Shown here one piece after another: positions 16,152 through 23,939 of a stretch of 64,000 nt of DNA; the stretch's first letter is position 1; each line of letters begins with the position of its first letter. The notes beneath the pieces are model-generated. The model was not told the origin of the DNA, searched no databases, and saw only the letters and a list, made by a program, of their open reading frames with translations. Source of the DNA: an uncultured Sphingopyxis sp. GTDB taxonomy: Bacteria; Pseudomonadota; Alphaproteobacteria; Sphingomonadales; Sphingomonadaceae. The translations under genes and the position numbers were made by a program. Where the stretch lies: contig NZ_LT598653.1 of assembly GCF_900078365.1 (NCBI RefSeq), positions 620,001 to 684,000 on the forward strand, written 5' to 3'.

Positions 16152-16505
16152 ATGGCGCTGACATTCGACAATTGGGACGATGTGGTGGCCTTCGCCTGCG
16201 CGCTTCCCGACGTCGAGATGCTTTCCTTTTATGGCACCCCCTGTCCGAAGCTCAATGGCAAGGCGCTCGCTTCGCCCGGCCGCGAGCCCGGCAGCTTCGC
16301 CGCGATGTGCCAGCCCGACGAAAAGGAAATGCTGCTTGAAACCGATCCCGACACCTTCTGGCAGACCCCGCATTACGAAGGCTGGCACGCGCTCCTCGTC
16401 CGCTACGGATCGGACGACCCCGAACGGGTCGCCGACGTCCTGCGCCGTGCCTGGTGGGATCGCGCAAAAAAGGCGCAGCGGCAGGCCTTCGGCGATCGGC
16501 CCTGA
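16152..16505 (+). CDS. MmcQ/YjbR family protein
   Basis: The 117-residue protein matches the MmcQ/YjbR fold: an N-terminal LPDVEMLSFYGTP, a central KLNGKALASPGREPGSFAAMC and a C-terminal HYEGWHALLVRYGSDDPERVADVLRRAWW. The family is described as a CyaY-like fold with possible DNA-binding; function is unknown. Its stop is directly followed by the TTG start of the serine hydrolase gene, suggesting co-transcription. Confidence 0.85.
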   Translation: MALTFDNWDDVVAFACALPDVEMLSFYGTPCPKLNGKALASPGREPGSFAAMCQPDEKEMLLETDPDTFWQTPHYEGWHALLVRYGSDDPERVADVLRRAWWDRAKKAQRQAFGDRP

Positions 16506-16506
16506 C

Positions 16507-17883
16507 TTGCTGCGCCTGTTCGCCGCCGCGCTCCTCGCGGGCGCGGCGCCCGCGGCGGCGCAGGCGCCGCAGCCCGATGCCGAACTCGCCCGCGCCTGGG
16601 CGGCGGGCTATCGCGCCGCCTTTACCTGCTCGTCGCTGTGGAACGGCGCGGGCAAGCCGGTCGAGGCGATCGAGCGCGACGAGCTCACCAACATCTATCC
16701 CGAGATCGAGGCCGACGTCCGCGCGCTCAGGGCCGACGTCGACGAGGAGGCGAAGCGCGTCAGCGTGCGCTATCGCGACGGCATGCCGCCGCGCATCGCC
16801 GTATGGACCGGGCGCGAAGGCTGCGTCACGCTGCCGATCGGCGCGCGACCTGCGGAGACCGCCGGCGCCGTCGAACGCCGCCCCGACCTCGATGCCCAAC
16901 CCTGGCCGATGGGCGACAAGGGGGCGCGCTGGCCGGTCAAGGGGCAGACGAAGTTCGAGCAAGCGACGGCGGACATGGCCCGCTTCGGCGGCCGCACCAG
17001 TTCGCTGCTGATCGTCAAGAACGGCCGCATCGCGCTCGAACGCTATTGGGGCGGCCACGACATGCACACCGCGCAACGCACCTTTTCGGTCGCCAAGTCG
17101 ATAGCGGTGACGCTGATCGGGAATGCGGTGCTCAAGGGGCAGATAGACGTCACCAAGCCCGCCATGATCGCCGAATGGCGGACGCCGGGCGACCCGCGCG
17201 CCGCGATCACCACCGAGCAACTGATGCGCATGGCGAGCGGCCTCACCAGCGACACCGCCGGAAACCGCACCGACGCCATCTATATGGGCGGCGCATCGGT
17301 GCGCCAGTGGACGACGCAATGGCCGCTGCTCAATCCGCCGAACACGCGCTATCGCTACGCCAACAACGACACGTTGCTCGCGACGCTGTCGCTGCGGGCG
17401 GCGCTCGAAAAGGCGGGAACGCCGCTCGATCCCGCCGCTTTCTTCGACCGGCTCGGCATGACGCGGACCTTCGCCGAGCATGACAAGGACGGCGACTATA
17501 TATTGTCGAGCCAGGTGTGGACCAGCGCGCGCGACCTCGCGCGGCTCGGGCTCCTCTACCAGAATGACGGCATGTGGCGGGGCGAGCGCCTGCTTCCCGC
17601 CGGCTGGCGCCGTTTCGTCACCACGCCGAGCGGACCGCAGCCCGATGGGCCGTTCGGTTATGGCGCCGGTTTCTGGCTGCTCGCCAAGTCGGAGGGCGTG
17701 CCCGCCGACGCCTTCGGCGGTTTCGGCAACCGCGGCCAATATGTCGTCGTCATCCCGTCGCGCGCGCTCGTGATCGTCCGCCAGGGTTATGACGACGCCA
17801 AGACCCTGCTCGACATCGCGAAGCTCGTCGCGGCGGTGGTCGCCGCCGACGACGATGACCCGCGTTATTCGAAGGGCGGGTAA
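16507..17883 (+). CDS. Exported serine hydrolase, beta-lactamase class C / PBP4-like fold
   Basis: A 458-residue protein with a signal peptide (LFAAALLAGAAPAAAQA) and a ~120-residue N-terminal region that is not part of the catalytic fold. The class C-type domain follows, with SxxK (FSVAKSIA) and YxN (YRYANND). It resembles EstB-type esterases and 6-aminohexanoate-oligomer hydrolases as much as true beta-lactamases, so resistance should not be assumed. The TTG at 16507, one base after the previous stop, is the best start; GTG 16447 is an alternative. Its 3' end overlaps the convergent GFA gene by 19 bases. Confidence 0.8.
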   Translation: MLRLFAAALLAGAAPAAAQAPQPDAELARAWAAGYRAAFTCSSLWNGAGKPVEAIERDELTNIYPEIEADVRALRADVDEEAKRVSVRYRDGMPPRIAVWTGREGCVTLPIGARPAETAGAVERRPDLDAQPWPMGDKGARWPVKGQTKFEQATADMARFGGRTSSLLIVKNGRIALERYWGGHDMHTAQRTFSVAKSIAVTLIGNAVLKGQIDVTKPAMIAEWRTPGDPRAAITTEQLMRMASGLTSDTAGNRTDAIYMGGASVRQWTTQWPLLNPPNTRYRYANNDTLLATLSLRAALEKAGTPLDPAAFFDRLGMTRTFAEHDKDGDYILSSQVWTSARDLARLGLLYQNDGMWRGERLLPAGWRRFVTTPSGPQPDGPFGYGAGFWLLAKSEGVPADAFGGFGNRGQYVVVIPSRALVIVRQGYDDAKTLLDIAKLVAAVVAADDDDPRYSKGG

Positions 17884-18281
17884 CGCTCGAAGGCGGGCAG
17901 GTCGTTCAGTTTCTCCATCCAGCCGATGCGCTCGGCGGTCTGGATCTGCGCCTGCGCCGGGATCAGGTCTGGGTCGTCGAGCGTCGCGCTCTGCACGTCG
18001 ATCTGCCCAGGAAACATCGCCTCGTTCGTGTAGAAAAGCCCGGTGCCGCAATTGCCGCAGAAATGGCGGCGGCCATGTTCGGACGAGGCATAGATTTTCG
18101 CGGTGCCGCTAATCTCGATCTCGTCGTTGCCGACGAGCGCCCAGCCGACGAGCGGCGCGCCCGAATGACGGCGGCAATCGCCGCAATGGCACAGCGCATG
18201 ATGCTGCACCGCGGTGCTCATCGAATAGCGGATTTCGCCGCAATGGCATTGGCCGCTGGCGCGGGGGGCTTCGTCGGTCAT
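17865..18281 (-). CDS. GFA family (glutathione-dependent formaldehyde-activating-like) protein
   Basis: A 138-residue zinc protein with the GFA cysteines: GQCHCGEIRY, LCHCGDCRRHSG and FCGNCGTGLFY. It has the Mss4-like fold; most relatives have no proven activity. ATG 18281 is preferred because GAGGAGAG lies just upstream of it; the frame is open 11 more codons. The gene is convergent with and overlaps the serine hydrolase. Confidence 0.85.
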   Translation of the reverse strand: MTDEAPRASGQCHCGEIRYSMSTAVQHHALCHCGDCRRHSGAPLVGWALVGNDEIEISGTAKIYASSEHGRRHFCGNCGTGLFYTNEAMFPGQIDVQSATLDDPDLIPAQAQIQTAERIGWMEKLNDLPAFERYPPFE

Positions 18282-18467
18282 GGCTCTCTCCTCGGGGAAT
18301 CGGATGGAGAACATAACATAAACATGACCGCGGGAGCAATGGCCCCGAATGCGTGCGTTAGTGCGATATTAACCACAAGCCCCTAGGCCGCGAGGACACG
18401 GAATGTTGGGGATTTCCATGGATCAGAGCGGAATGAGCGAGTGGGCGGTGAGCCGGAGGGCGGCGCG

Positions 18468-19463
18468 ATGAAGCTGGTCATCCAGATTCCCTGCCTGAAC
18501 GAGGCCGAAGATCTCCCCGCGACGCTCGCGGCCTTGCCCCGCAAGATCGACGGCATCGACACGATCGAAATCCTCGTCATCGACGACGGCAGCACCGACA
18601 ATACGGCGCAGGTCGCGCGGATGTGGGGCGTGCATCATGTCGTGCGCCACCGCACCAACCGCGGTCTCGCCGCCGCGTTCCGTTCGGGCGTCGATGCCGC
18701 GCTCGCGGCGGGGGCCGACATCATCGTCAACACCGACGCCGACGGCCAATATGTCGGCGAGGACATCGCCCGGATCGTCGCGCCGATCCTCGACGGCCGC
18801 GCCGACATCGTCGTCGGCGACCGCGGCGTCTCCGACAATGCGCATTTCGGTCCGGTCAAGCGCCGCCTGCAGGAATTGGGCAGCAGGGTGGTCCAGCGCC
18901 TCGCCAATGTGCAGATTTCGGACGCGGTCAGCGGCTTTCGCGCGATCAGCCGCGAGGCGGCGCAGCGCATCAACATCACCACCGAATTCAGCTATACCAC
19001 CGACATGCTGATCCAGGCGGGCCGCAAGCGGCTGTCGATCCTGAGCGTGCCGATCCGTACCAATGCCACGCTTCGCCCGTCGCGCCTGTTCAAATCGATT
19101 CCGCGTTTCATCGTCAACACGGGCATTACGATGGCGCGTGCCTATACGACGTATAATCCGCTGCGCGTCTTCGTCGGGCTTGGGCTGGCGATGACGTTCG
19201 CCGGTCTGTTGCCGATGCTGCGCTTCCTGTGGTTCTGGGCGAGCGGCGACGGCGACGGCCATGTCCAGTCGCTGGTCATCGGCGGCGCGCTGCTGGTGCT
19301 GGGCGCGCTCACCGCCACCTTCGGCATTCTCGCCGATTTGATCGCGACGAACCGCAAACTGATAGAAGAGAGCCTGACACGGCTGCGCGAGATCGAGGGG
19401 CGGATCGACGCCGCGGCAATGCCCGCGCCGTCCGAGCGCGCTCCGCGCAAGGGTGCGGCGTGA
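18468..19463 (+). CDS. GT2 family glycosyltransferase with C-terminal membrane helices
   Basis: A 331-residue GT-A enzyme of the dolichol/polyprenyl-phosphate sugar synthase type. It has IPCLNEAEDLPATLAAL at the N-terminus, VIDDGSTDNT, the DxD motif NTDADGQY and two C-terminal hydrophobic segments (LRVFVGLGLAMTFAGLLPML and SLVIGGALLVLGALTATFGI). It probably moves a sugar onto polyprenyl phosphate to feed the GT39-like enzyme encoded next. A GGAGGG ribosome binding site precedes the ATG. Its stop overlaps the GTG of the next gene by 3 bases (GTGA). It is the first gene of the five-gene cluster. Confidence 0.88.
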   Translation: MKLVIQIPCLNEAEDLPATLAALPRKIDGIDTIEILVIDDGSTDNTAQVARMWGVHHVVRHRTNRGLAAAFRSGVDAALAAGADIIVNTDADGQYVGEDIARIVAPILDGRADIVVGDRGVSDNAHFGPVKRRLQELGSRVVQRLANVQISDAVSGFRAISREAAQRINITTEFSYTTDMLIQAGRKRLSILSVPIRTNATLRPSRLFKSIPRFIVNTGITMARAYTTYNPLRVFVGLGLAMTFAGLLPMLRFLWFWASGDGDGHVQSLVIGGALLVLGALTATFGILADLIATNRKLIEESLTRLREIEGRIDAAAMPAPSERAPRKGAA

Positions 19464-21142
19464 CAGGCGCGCTCGTTGGTCGCCCGTTCGTCGCGGGGCG
19501 CGGCGAAGGGCAGGTCGGTTCCGGGCCTTTTGCGTGGGCGTGTTTCGCGATCGGGGCCGCGCTTTTGCTGCACCTCCACATCGCCTTGACGCGCGCCGTC
19601 AACTGGGACGAATTCTATCACTACAGCCAGATTCACGCGCTGGCGCGGGGCACGCTGTCGCAGCCGTTGCAGACGCTCTATACGCGGGCATTCCTCTGGG
19701 TCGTCGACCTGCCGGGCACGGGGGTCGACCATATCATCCTGATCCGGCTGTTCATGCTTTTTTGCGTCCTGCTGGCCGCGGCGGCGATCGCCGGGTCGGC
19801 CGCGCGCTTTGTCGACCGGACCGCCGCCGCCTGCTGCGCGCTCGCCTATCTGACAGCCATCTATGTGTTGCAGCACGGAACATCGTTCCGCTTCGACGCT
19901 CCGGCCGCCGCGCTGCTGATGACCTCGGCGTGGATCATGCTGCGGTCGCGGCTCGACGCCTGGGCGATCCTGGGCGCGGCGGCTCTCGCGGGCACCGCGG
20001 CCGTGCTGACGATCAAGACGGCGCTCTATGCGCCGCTCTTCATGGGTATCGCGTGGTTGCGCTGGTCGGAAGCGACCGGCAAGAGGCAAATCACGGTCCG
20101 ACTTGCGCTCACCGCCATCGTCACGGTTGCGATTTTCGCGGCGATCTTTCTGTTGCATGCCGCATCGCTGGCGGCGGGAAGCGGCGGCGAGGCCATCTCG
20201 GTCGTGTCGCGCGCGGGCGACAAGATGTTCAATCTGGGTTCGATCTCCTACGGGCGGTATTTGCTCGGCGGTGCCCTGTTCTCCTTGCCGCTGACGCTGC
20301 TGATCCTGTCGGCGCCGTTCGCGATCTGGCGCGCCGCGAGCTTGTCGAAAGCGGAGAAAATCTGCCTCGCGGGCTATCTCGCGCCGCTTTCCAGTTTCCT
20401 CTTCTACCACAATACGGCGCCTTATTTTTACGTCTATATACTGGCGCCCGCCGCCGTTGCCTGCGGCCTGTCGATGTCGTGGACGATCCGGCGCTATGGC
20501 GGGCGGCTGGCTGCGCTGGTCTTTTTGCTCGGCGCCGGATTTGTGTTGCTCGTCGAGCCATATAATCCGATCGACCGCCAACGCGACATTTTGCGCGCGG
20601 CCGACCGGATGTTCGCGCGCCCCATAGCCTATTTCGACAGTTGCGCGCTGCTCGGCCGCTTTCCGAAAGCCAATGTGTTCATGACCCCGTGGGGCACCGA
20701 ACAATATCTGGCCGGCGCCTTTCCCAGTATGGAGGCAACCATGGCGGCGACACCGGTGCCGCTCGTGGTCAACGACGATTATATGTTCGAGGCGGCGCTG
20801 AACGGCACCCGTCCGGTGCCCCAGTTTCTGCCCGGCGACCTCGCCGCGATCCGCGACACCTATATCCCTCTGTGGGGTCCCTTCTGGGTGGCGGGAGAGG
20901 CGATTCCCGCCGGCGCCAGCGAGCATCGGTTCCGCGTCAGGGTGCCCGGCGACTATACCGTGCGCGACGCGGGGGTGGTCCTGAACGGCCGTGCGGTCTC
21001 CCCGGGCCAGGTCGTTCATCTCGACCGCGGGTTTCATATCGCGTCGGTGCCGGGCGCCCGCGCGGCCCGCCTCATCTGGGGCAACGGCATCCGTCCGCCG
21101 GCCCGACCCGATGAGGACGGCCCGTTGTTCATGCCTTTTTGA
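19460..21142 (+). CDS. GT39/ArnT-like membrane glycosyltransferase
   Basis: A 560-residue polytopic protein: a first helix (FAWACFAIGAALLLHLHIAL), then the periplasmic-loop catalytic-type acidic motif NWDEFYHY, about ten more helices and a ~200-residue soluble C-terminal domain (from about residue 370). This layout is that of GT-C fold transferases (GT39/GT83), which use polyprenyl-phosphate sugars on the periplasmic face. The GTG start at 19460 overlaps the GT2 stop. Acceptor and sugar are unknown; pairing with the GT2 suggests that it uses that enzyme's product. Confidence 0.75.
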   Translation: MTGALVGRPFVAGRGEGQVGSGPFAWACFAIGAALLLHLHIALTRAVNWDEFYHYSQIHALARGTLSQPLQTLYTRAFLWVVDLPGTGVDHIILIRLFMLFCVLLAAAAIAGSAARFVDRTAAACCALAYLTAIYVLQHGTSFRFDAPAAALLMTSAWIMLRSRLDAWAILGAAALAGTAAVLTIKTALYAPLFMGIAWLRWSEATGKRQITVRLALTAIVTVAIFAAIFLLHAASLAAGSGGEAISVVSRAGDKMFNLGSISYGRYLLGGALFSLPLTLLILSAPFAIWRAASLSKAEKICLAGYLAPLSSFLFYHNTAPYFYVYILAPAAVACGLSMSWTIRRYGGRLAALVFLLGAGFVLLVEPYNPIDRQRDILRAADRMFARPIAYFDSCALLGRFPKANVFMTPWGTEQYLAGAFPSMEATMAATPVPLVVNDDYMFEAALNGTRPVPQFLPGDLAAIRDTYIPLWGPFWVAGEAIPAGASEHRFRVRVPGDYTVRDAGVVLNGRAVSPGQVVHLDRGFHIASVPGARAARLIWGNGIRPPARPDEDGPLFMPF

Positions 21143-21154
21143 TCGGACTCGCCG

Positions 21155-22099
21155 ATGGTCGCCGGCCGCATACTCCCATATATCAGCCGACTTTCATCCG
21201 CGGTCCGGATGAAATCCTCGACGTTCGAGCTTCGATTGACCAGATGGCGCGGTCCTGCGCTGATCGGATCGTTGATATTGTTTTGCGGCGGGGCCTATTG
21301 GTCGTTCGGCGCGGTCGATCTTCCTCCCTCCGGTTTGCGAAGCCTGCCATTGTTCCTCTTGGCCTTGTCGGTCCTCCCGTCGCTATTATACGGGGGCGTG
21401 GCGATGTGGCTTCTGGCGCGCAGCGCCGGGCAGTCGATGCCCGTTGCCAAGGGAACAGTCGTTTCGGCGTACGCTTATCTCGCCGAACTGCTGCCATTGC
21501 CCGGCGGCGCCTTGGTTCGTGCCGGCTCGTTGGTTCGCGCTGGCGCTTCTTTGGGGCGAAGCTCGGCGCTCGTTGTGCTGACCGCGATATTATGGCTGGC
21601 GCTCGCGATGGTCATGGCCGCGCTGACCTTGCTGCCGTTATCGTTCACACTGGCGTTGCCGCTCCTCGTCATCGGTTCGCTCGCAAGCGTCGCGATCGTC
21701 GCATGGCTTTGGTCAACTGCGGGACCGGCTATCGCCCTGCAAACACTGGTACACCGCATGTTCGGCATATTGCTGACCGCGCTGCGTCTCAACTTCGCCT
21801 TCGCGGCCTTGCATATATCAACAGGTTTCGCGGGGACCTTTCCCTTCGTGCTCGCGATCCTGCTCGGTTCCGCCTCGTCGATCGCCCCGGCGGGCCTTGG
21901 TATCAGCGAAGCACTGGCTGCGCTCGCCGCAACGGTCACCGCGATTCCGCCGGCAATTGCGTTTCTTGCCGTCGGCATCGACCGGATATTCTGCCTTGCG
22001 GGGTGCGGCATAGTCGTGTTGATCAGCCAGATTGGCGCGCGTCGTCGGCCGGCCGAGACCGCGCCCGCCCGCCGGGACGAATTGGGGAGCAACGGATAA
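21155..22099 (+). CDS. LPG-synthase-TM / flippase-like integral membrane protein
   Basis: The 314-residue protein has about eight hydrophobic segments and the family signature near the C-terminus, SSIAPAGLGISEALAALAA (PAGLGISE). This family (UPF0104/YbhN, LPG_synthase_TM) includes lysyl-phosphatidylglycerol synthase membrane domains and suspected lipid flippases. There is no catalytic LPG synthase domain. ATG 21155 lacks a strong ribosome binding site; ATG 21209 is an alternative. The stop overlaps the ATG of the methyltransferase by one base (TAATG). Confidence 0.75.
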   Translation: MVAGRILPYISRLSSAVRMKSSTFELRLTRWRGPALIGSLILFCGGAYWSFGAVDLPPSGLRSLPLFLLALSVLPSLLYGGVAMWLLARSAGQSMPVAKGTVVSAYAYLAELLPLPGGALVRAGSLVRAGASLGRSSALVVLTAILWLALAMVMAALTLLPLSFTLALPLLVIGSLASVAIVAWLWSTAGPAIALQTLVHRMFGILLTALRLNFAFAALHISTGFAGTFPFVLAILLGSASSIAPAGLGISEALAALAATVTAIPPAIAFLAVGIDRIFCLAGCGIVVLISQIGARRRPAETAPARRDELGSNG

Positions 22100-22791
22100 T
22101 GGACGCAGACCGTGCCGCGCATGACCGCAGCCTCGCTCTGCACAGCGGCGATTATGTCGAGCGGTACAATGCCAAACCCATCGACCGGGTTCGCAATCTG
22201 GTCCCCCGGATGCAACCGATCGACAATATGCGGGTCGCGGACTTCGCTTGCGGGAACGGGATGCTGCTCCATGTAATCGGGGATGATTTCGCTTCGTATG
22301 ACGGGGTCGATTTCTCGCCGGATTTCGTTGCCGCGGCCAATGCCTGGGCCGAACGCGCCGGCCGCCGCCGCTATCGTTTCCACTGCGCCGACATCCGCGA
22401 CTTTTGCGCGCGTCACCCGGAATATTTCGATGTCGCGGCGACGCTGGATTTTTCCGAACATATCGACGACGATTCCGCGATCGCCATCTACCGGTCGATC
22501 CGCGGATCGTTACGCCCGGGCGGACGGCTCTATCTGCATACCCCCAACCTCGACTTCTTCATGGAGCGTGCAAAGCAATTGGGCATCGTTCCGCAATTTC
22601 CCGAACATATCGCCGTGCGCGATGGCAGGTCCACTGCCGACCTGCTTGTGGCGGCGGGTTTTGATCCCGCCGGGATTGTTGTGGAAACCATCCCCCATTA
22701 CAATATATTGAAGCTTCTCCATCCCCTGTCCAAACTGCCCGGCATCGGTAAATATTTCGCCGCCCGGCTCTGGGTGGTGTCGACAGCTTGA
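22099..22791 (+). CDS. Class I SAM-dependent methyltransferase
   Basis: A 230-residue methyltransferase with motif I VADFACGNGMLL, a DGVDFSPDFVAAA acidic post-I region, the post-II segment DVAATLDFSEHIDDD, and LRPGGRLYLHTPN. Its overlap with its neighbours (TAATG at the start, TTGA at the end) places it in the glycoconjugate operon, so a sugar or lipid-linked acceptor is likely. The acceptor is not identifiable. A much longer frame upstream of this ATG is the antiphase shadow of the flippase-like gene. Confidence 0.8.
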   Translation: MDADRAAHDRSLALHSGDYVERYNAKPIDRVRNLVPRMQPIDNMRVADFACGNGMLLHVIGDDFASYDGVDFSPDFVAAANAWAERAGRRRYRFHCADIRDFCARHPEYFDVAATLDFSEHIDDDSAIAIYRSIRGSLRPGGRLYLHTPNLDFFMERAKQLGIVPQFPEHIAVRDGRSTADLLVAAGFDPAGIVVETIPHYNILKLLHPLSKLPGIGKYFAARLWVVSTA

Positions 22792-23939
22792 CCAGCAATG
22801 CCTGCGTCCTGCATCCGGCGGTGAAAACGCCGCACGACAGGGTGGTTCTCCTTGCGCCGGTCGCGCCGTTCCGCGGCGGCATCGCGCGACATAGTACCGC
22901 GCTTGCCGAAGCCTTCGCGGAAATGGAGGATGTGATCGTCGCGGTAGAGAGCTTTTCGCTGCTTTACCCTCGTTTTCTCTATCCCGGCGCGAGCGATCGC
23001 GATCCCGACGGGGCGTTCGGAAAAGTGCCGGCGCGATATGCCATCAGCAGCATCAATCCGATAAGCTGGTTCCGGGCAATACGCCGCATCGCCGCGCTGC
23101 GGCCATCGCTGGTCGTCATCCCCGCCTGGACTTTCTTCGTCGCGCCGATGCTCGGAACGATCGCGCGCGGGCTGCGTCGTCGCGGCATCTGCGTGGCGGC
23201 TATCGTCCACAATGTCGGCGATCACGAAGGGAGACGATGGAAGTCGCGCCTTTGCAATTGGCAACTGCGCGCGGCCGATTTCCATGTCACCCATAATGAA
23301 GCATTGGCCGAACAGGTGCGTCGCACCGAACCCGGCAGACCGGTCCTCGTCTGTCCGCATCCCGTCTATGCAGATTATCCTGCGGCGTCCGGCAACCTGC
23401 CCCGGGAATATGGACTCGAACTGCTCTGCTTCGGATTCGTCCGTCCCTACAAGGGAGTCGATGTCGCGATCCGCGCGCTGGGGGCGCTTGCCGACCGCGA
23501 TGTGCGGCTGACCGTCGCGGGCGAGGTTTGGGGCGACATCGGCGAGCTGCGGCAACTGGCGACCGATTGCGGCGTAGCCGAGCGGGTGGAGTTCCTACCC
23601 CATTATATCCCCGATCAACGCGTGGCCGATCTGTTCGCGCGCGCCGATGCGGTCGTCGCGCCCTATCGCTCGGTAACGGGCTCGGGCGTGCTTGCGCTGG
23701 CCGCGCATTACTGCCGGCCGGTCGTCGCGAGCGATCTCCCCGGCCTTGCCGAAGCCATCGACCATGGGCGCAACGGCTGGTTGTTTCCCGCCGCCGATGA
23801 AGCGGCGCTCGCCAACCTTCTTGCCAGGGAGGTCACGCGCGACCGCGCCGCCGGGCTTGCTGCCGCCATCGCCGCTGACAAGGGCGGAAAGAACTGGGCC
23901 GAGTTCGCGCGGACAGTGTTGCGCGGCTCGATCCTCTAA
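22788..23939 (+). CDS. GT4 family glycosyltransferase
   Basis: A 383-residue GT-B enzyme with VVLLAPVAPFRGGIARHSTAL at the N-terminus, the donor-domain start LLCFGFVRPYKGVDVAIRAL and the C-terminal SVTGSGVLALAAHYCRPVVASDLPGL. It closes the cluster, overlapping the methyltransferase stop by 4 bases through a TTG start (TTGA). It is convergent with and overlaps ptsP by 4 bases. The function is probably cytoplasmic sugar addition to a lipid-linked acceptor; the sugar is not known. Confidence 0.82.
   Translation: MTSNACVLHPAVKTPHDRVVLLAPVAPFRGGIARHSTALAEAFAEMEDVIVAVESFSLLYPRFLYPGASDRDPDGAFGKVPARYAISSINPISWFRAIRRIAALRPSLVVIPAWTFFVAPMLGTIARGLRRRGICVAAIVHNVGDHEGRRWKSRLCNWQLRAADFHVTHNEALAEQVRRTEPGRPVLVCPHPVYADYPAASGNLPREYGLELLCFGFVRPYKGVDVAIRALGALADRDVRLTVAGEVWGDIGELRQLATDCGVAERVEFLPHYIPDQRVADLFARADAVVAPYRSVTGSGVLALAAHYCRPVVASDLPGLAEAIDHGRNGWLFPAADEAALANLLAREVTRDRAAGLAAAIAADKGGKNWAEFARTVLRGSIL

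Noticed and set aside
16252..18051. 600-codon minus-strand frame opposite the YjbR-like and serine hydrolase genes
   Set aside because: It is antisense to well-supported genes, Arg-rich and without any domain.
19142..21037. 630-codon minus-strand frame opposite the GT2/GT39 genes
   Set aside because: It is a shadow of the membrane transferase gene; its composition is charged and repetitive with no recognisable motif.
21139..22791. Long N-terminal extension of the methyltransferase frame
   Set aside because: The first 320 codons are antiphase with the flippase-like gene; the real start is the ATG at 22099, where homology and the TAATG overlap begin.
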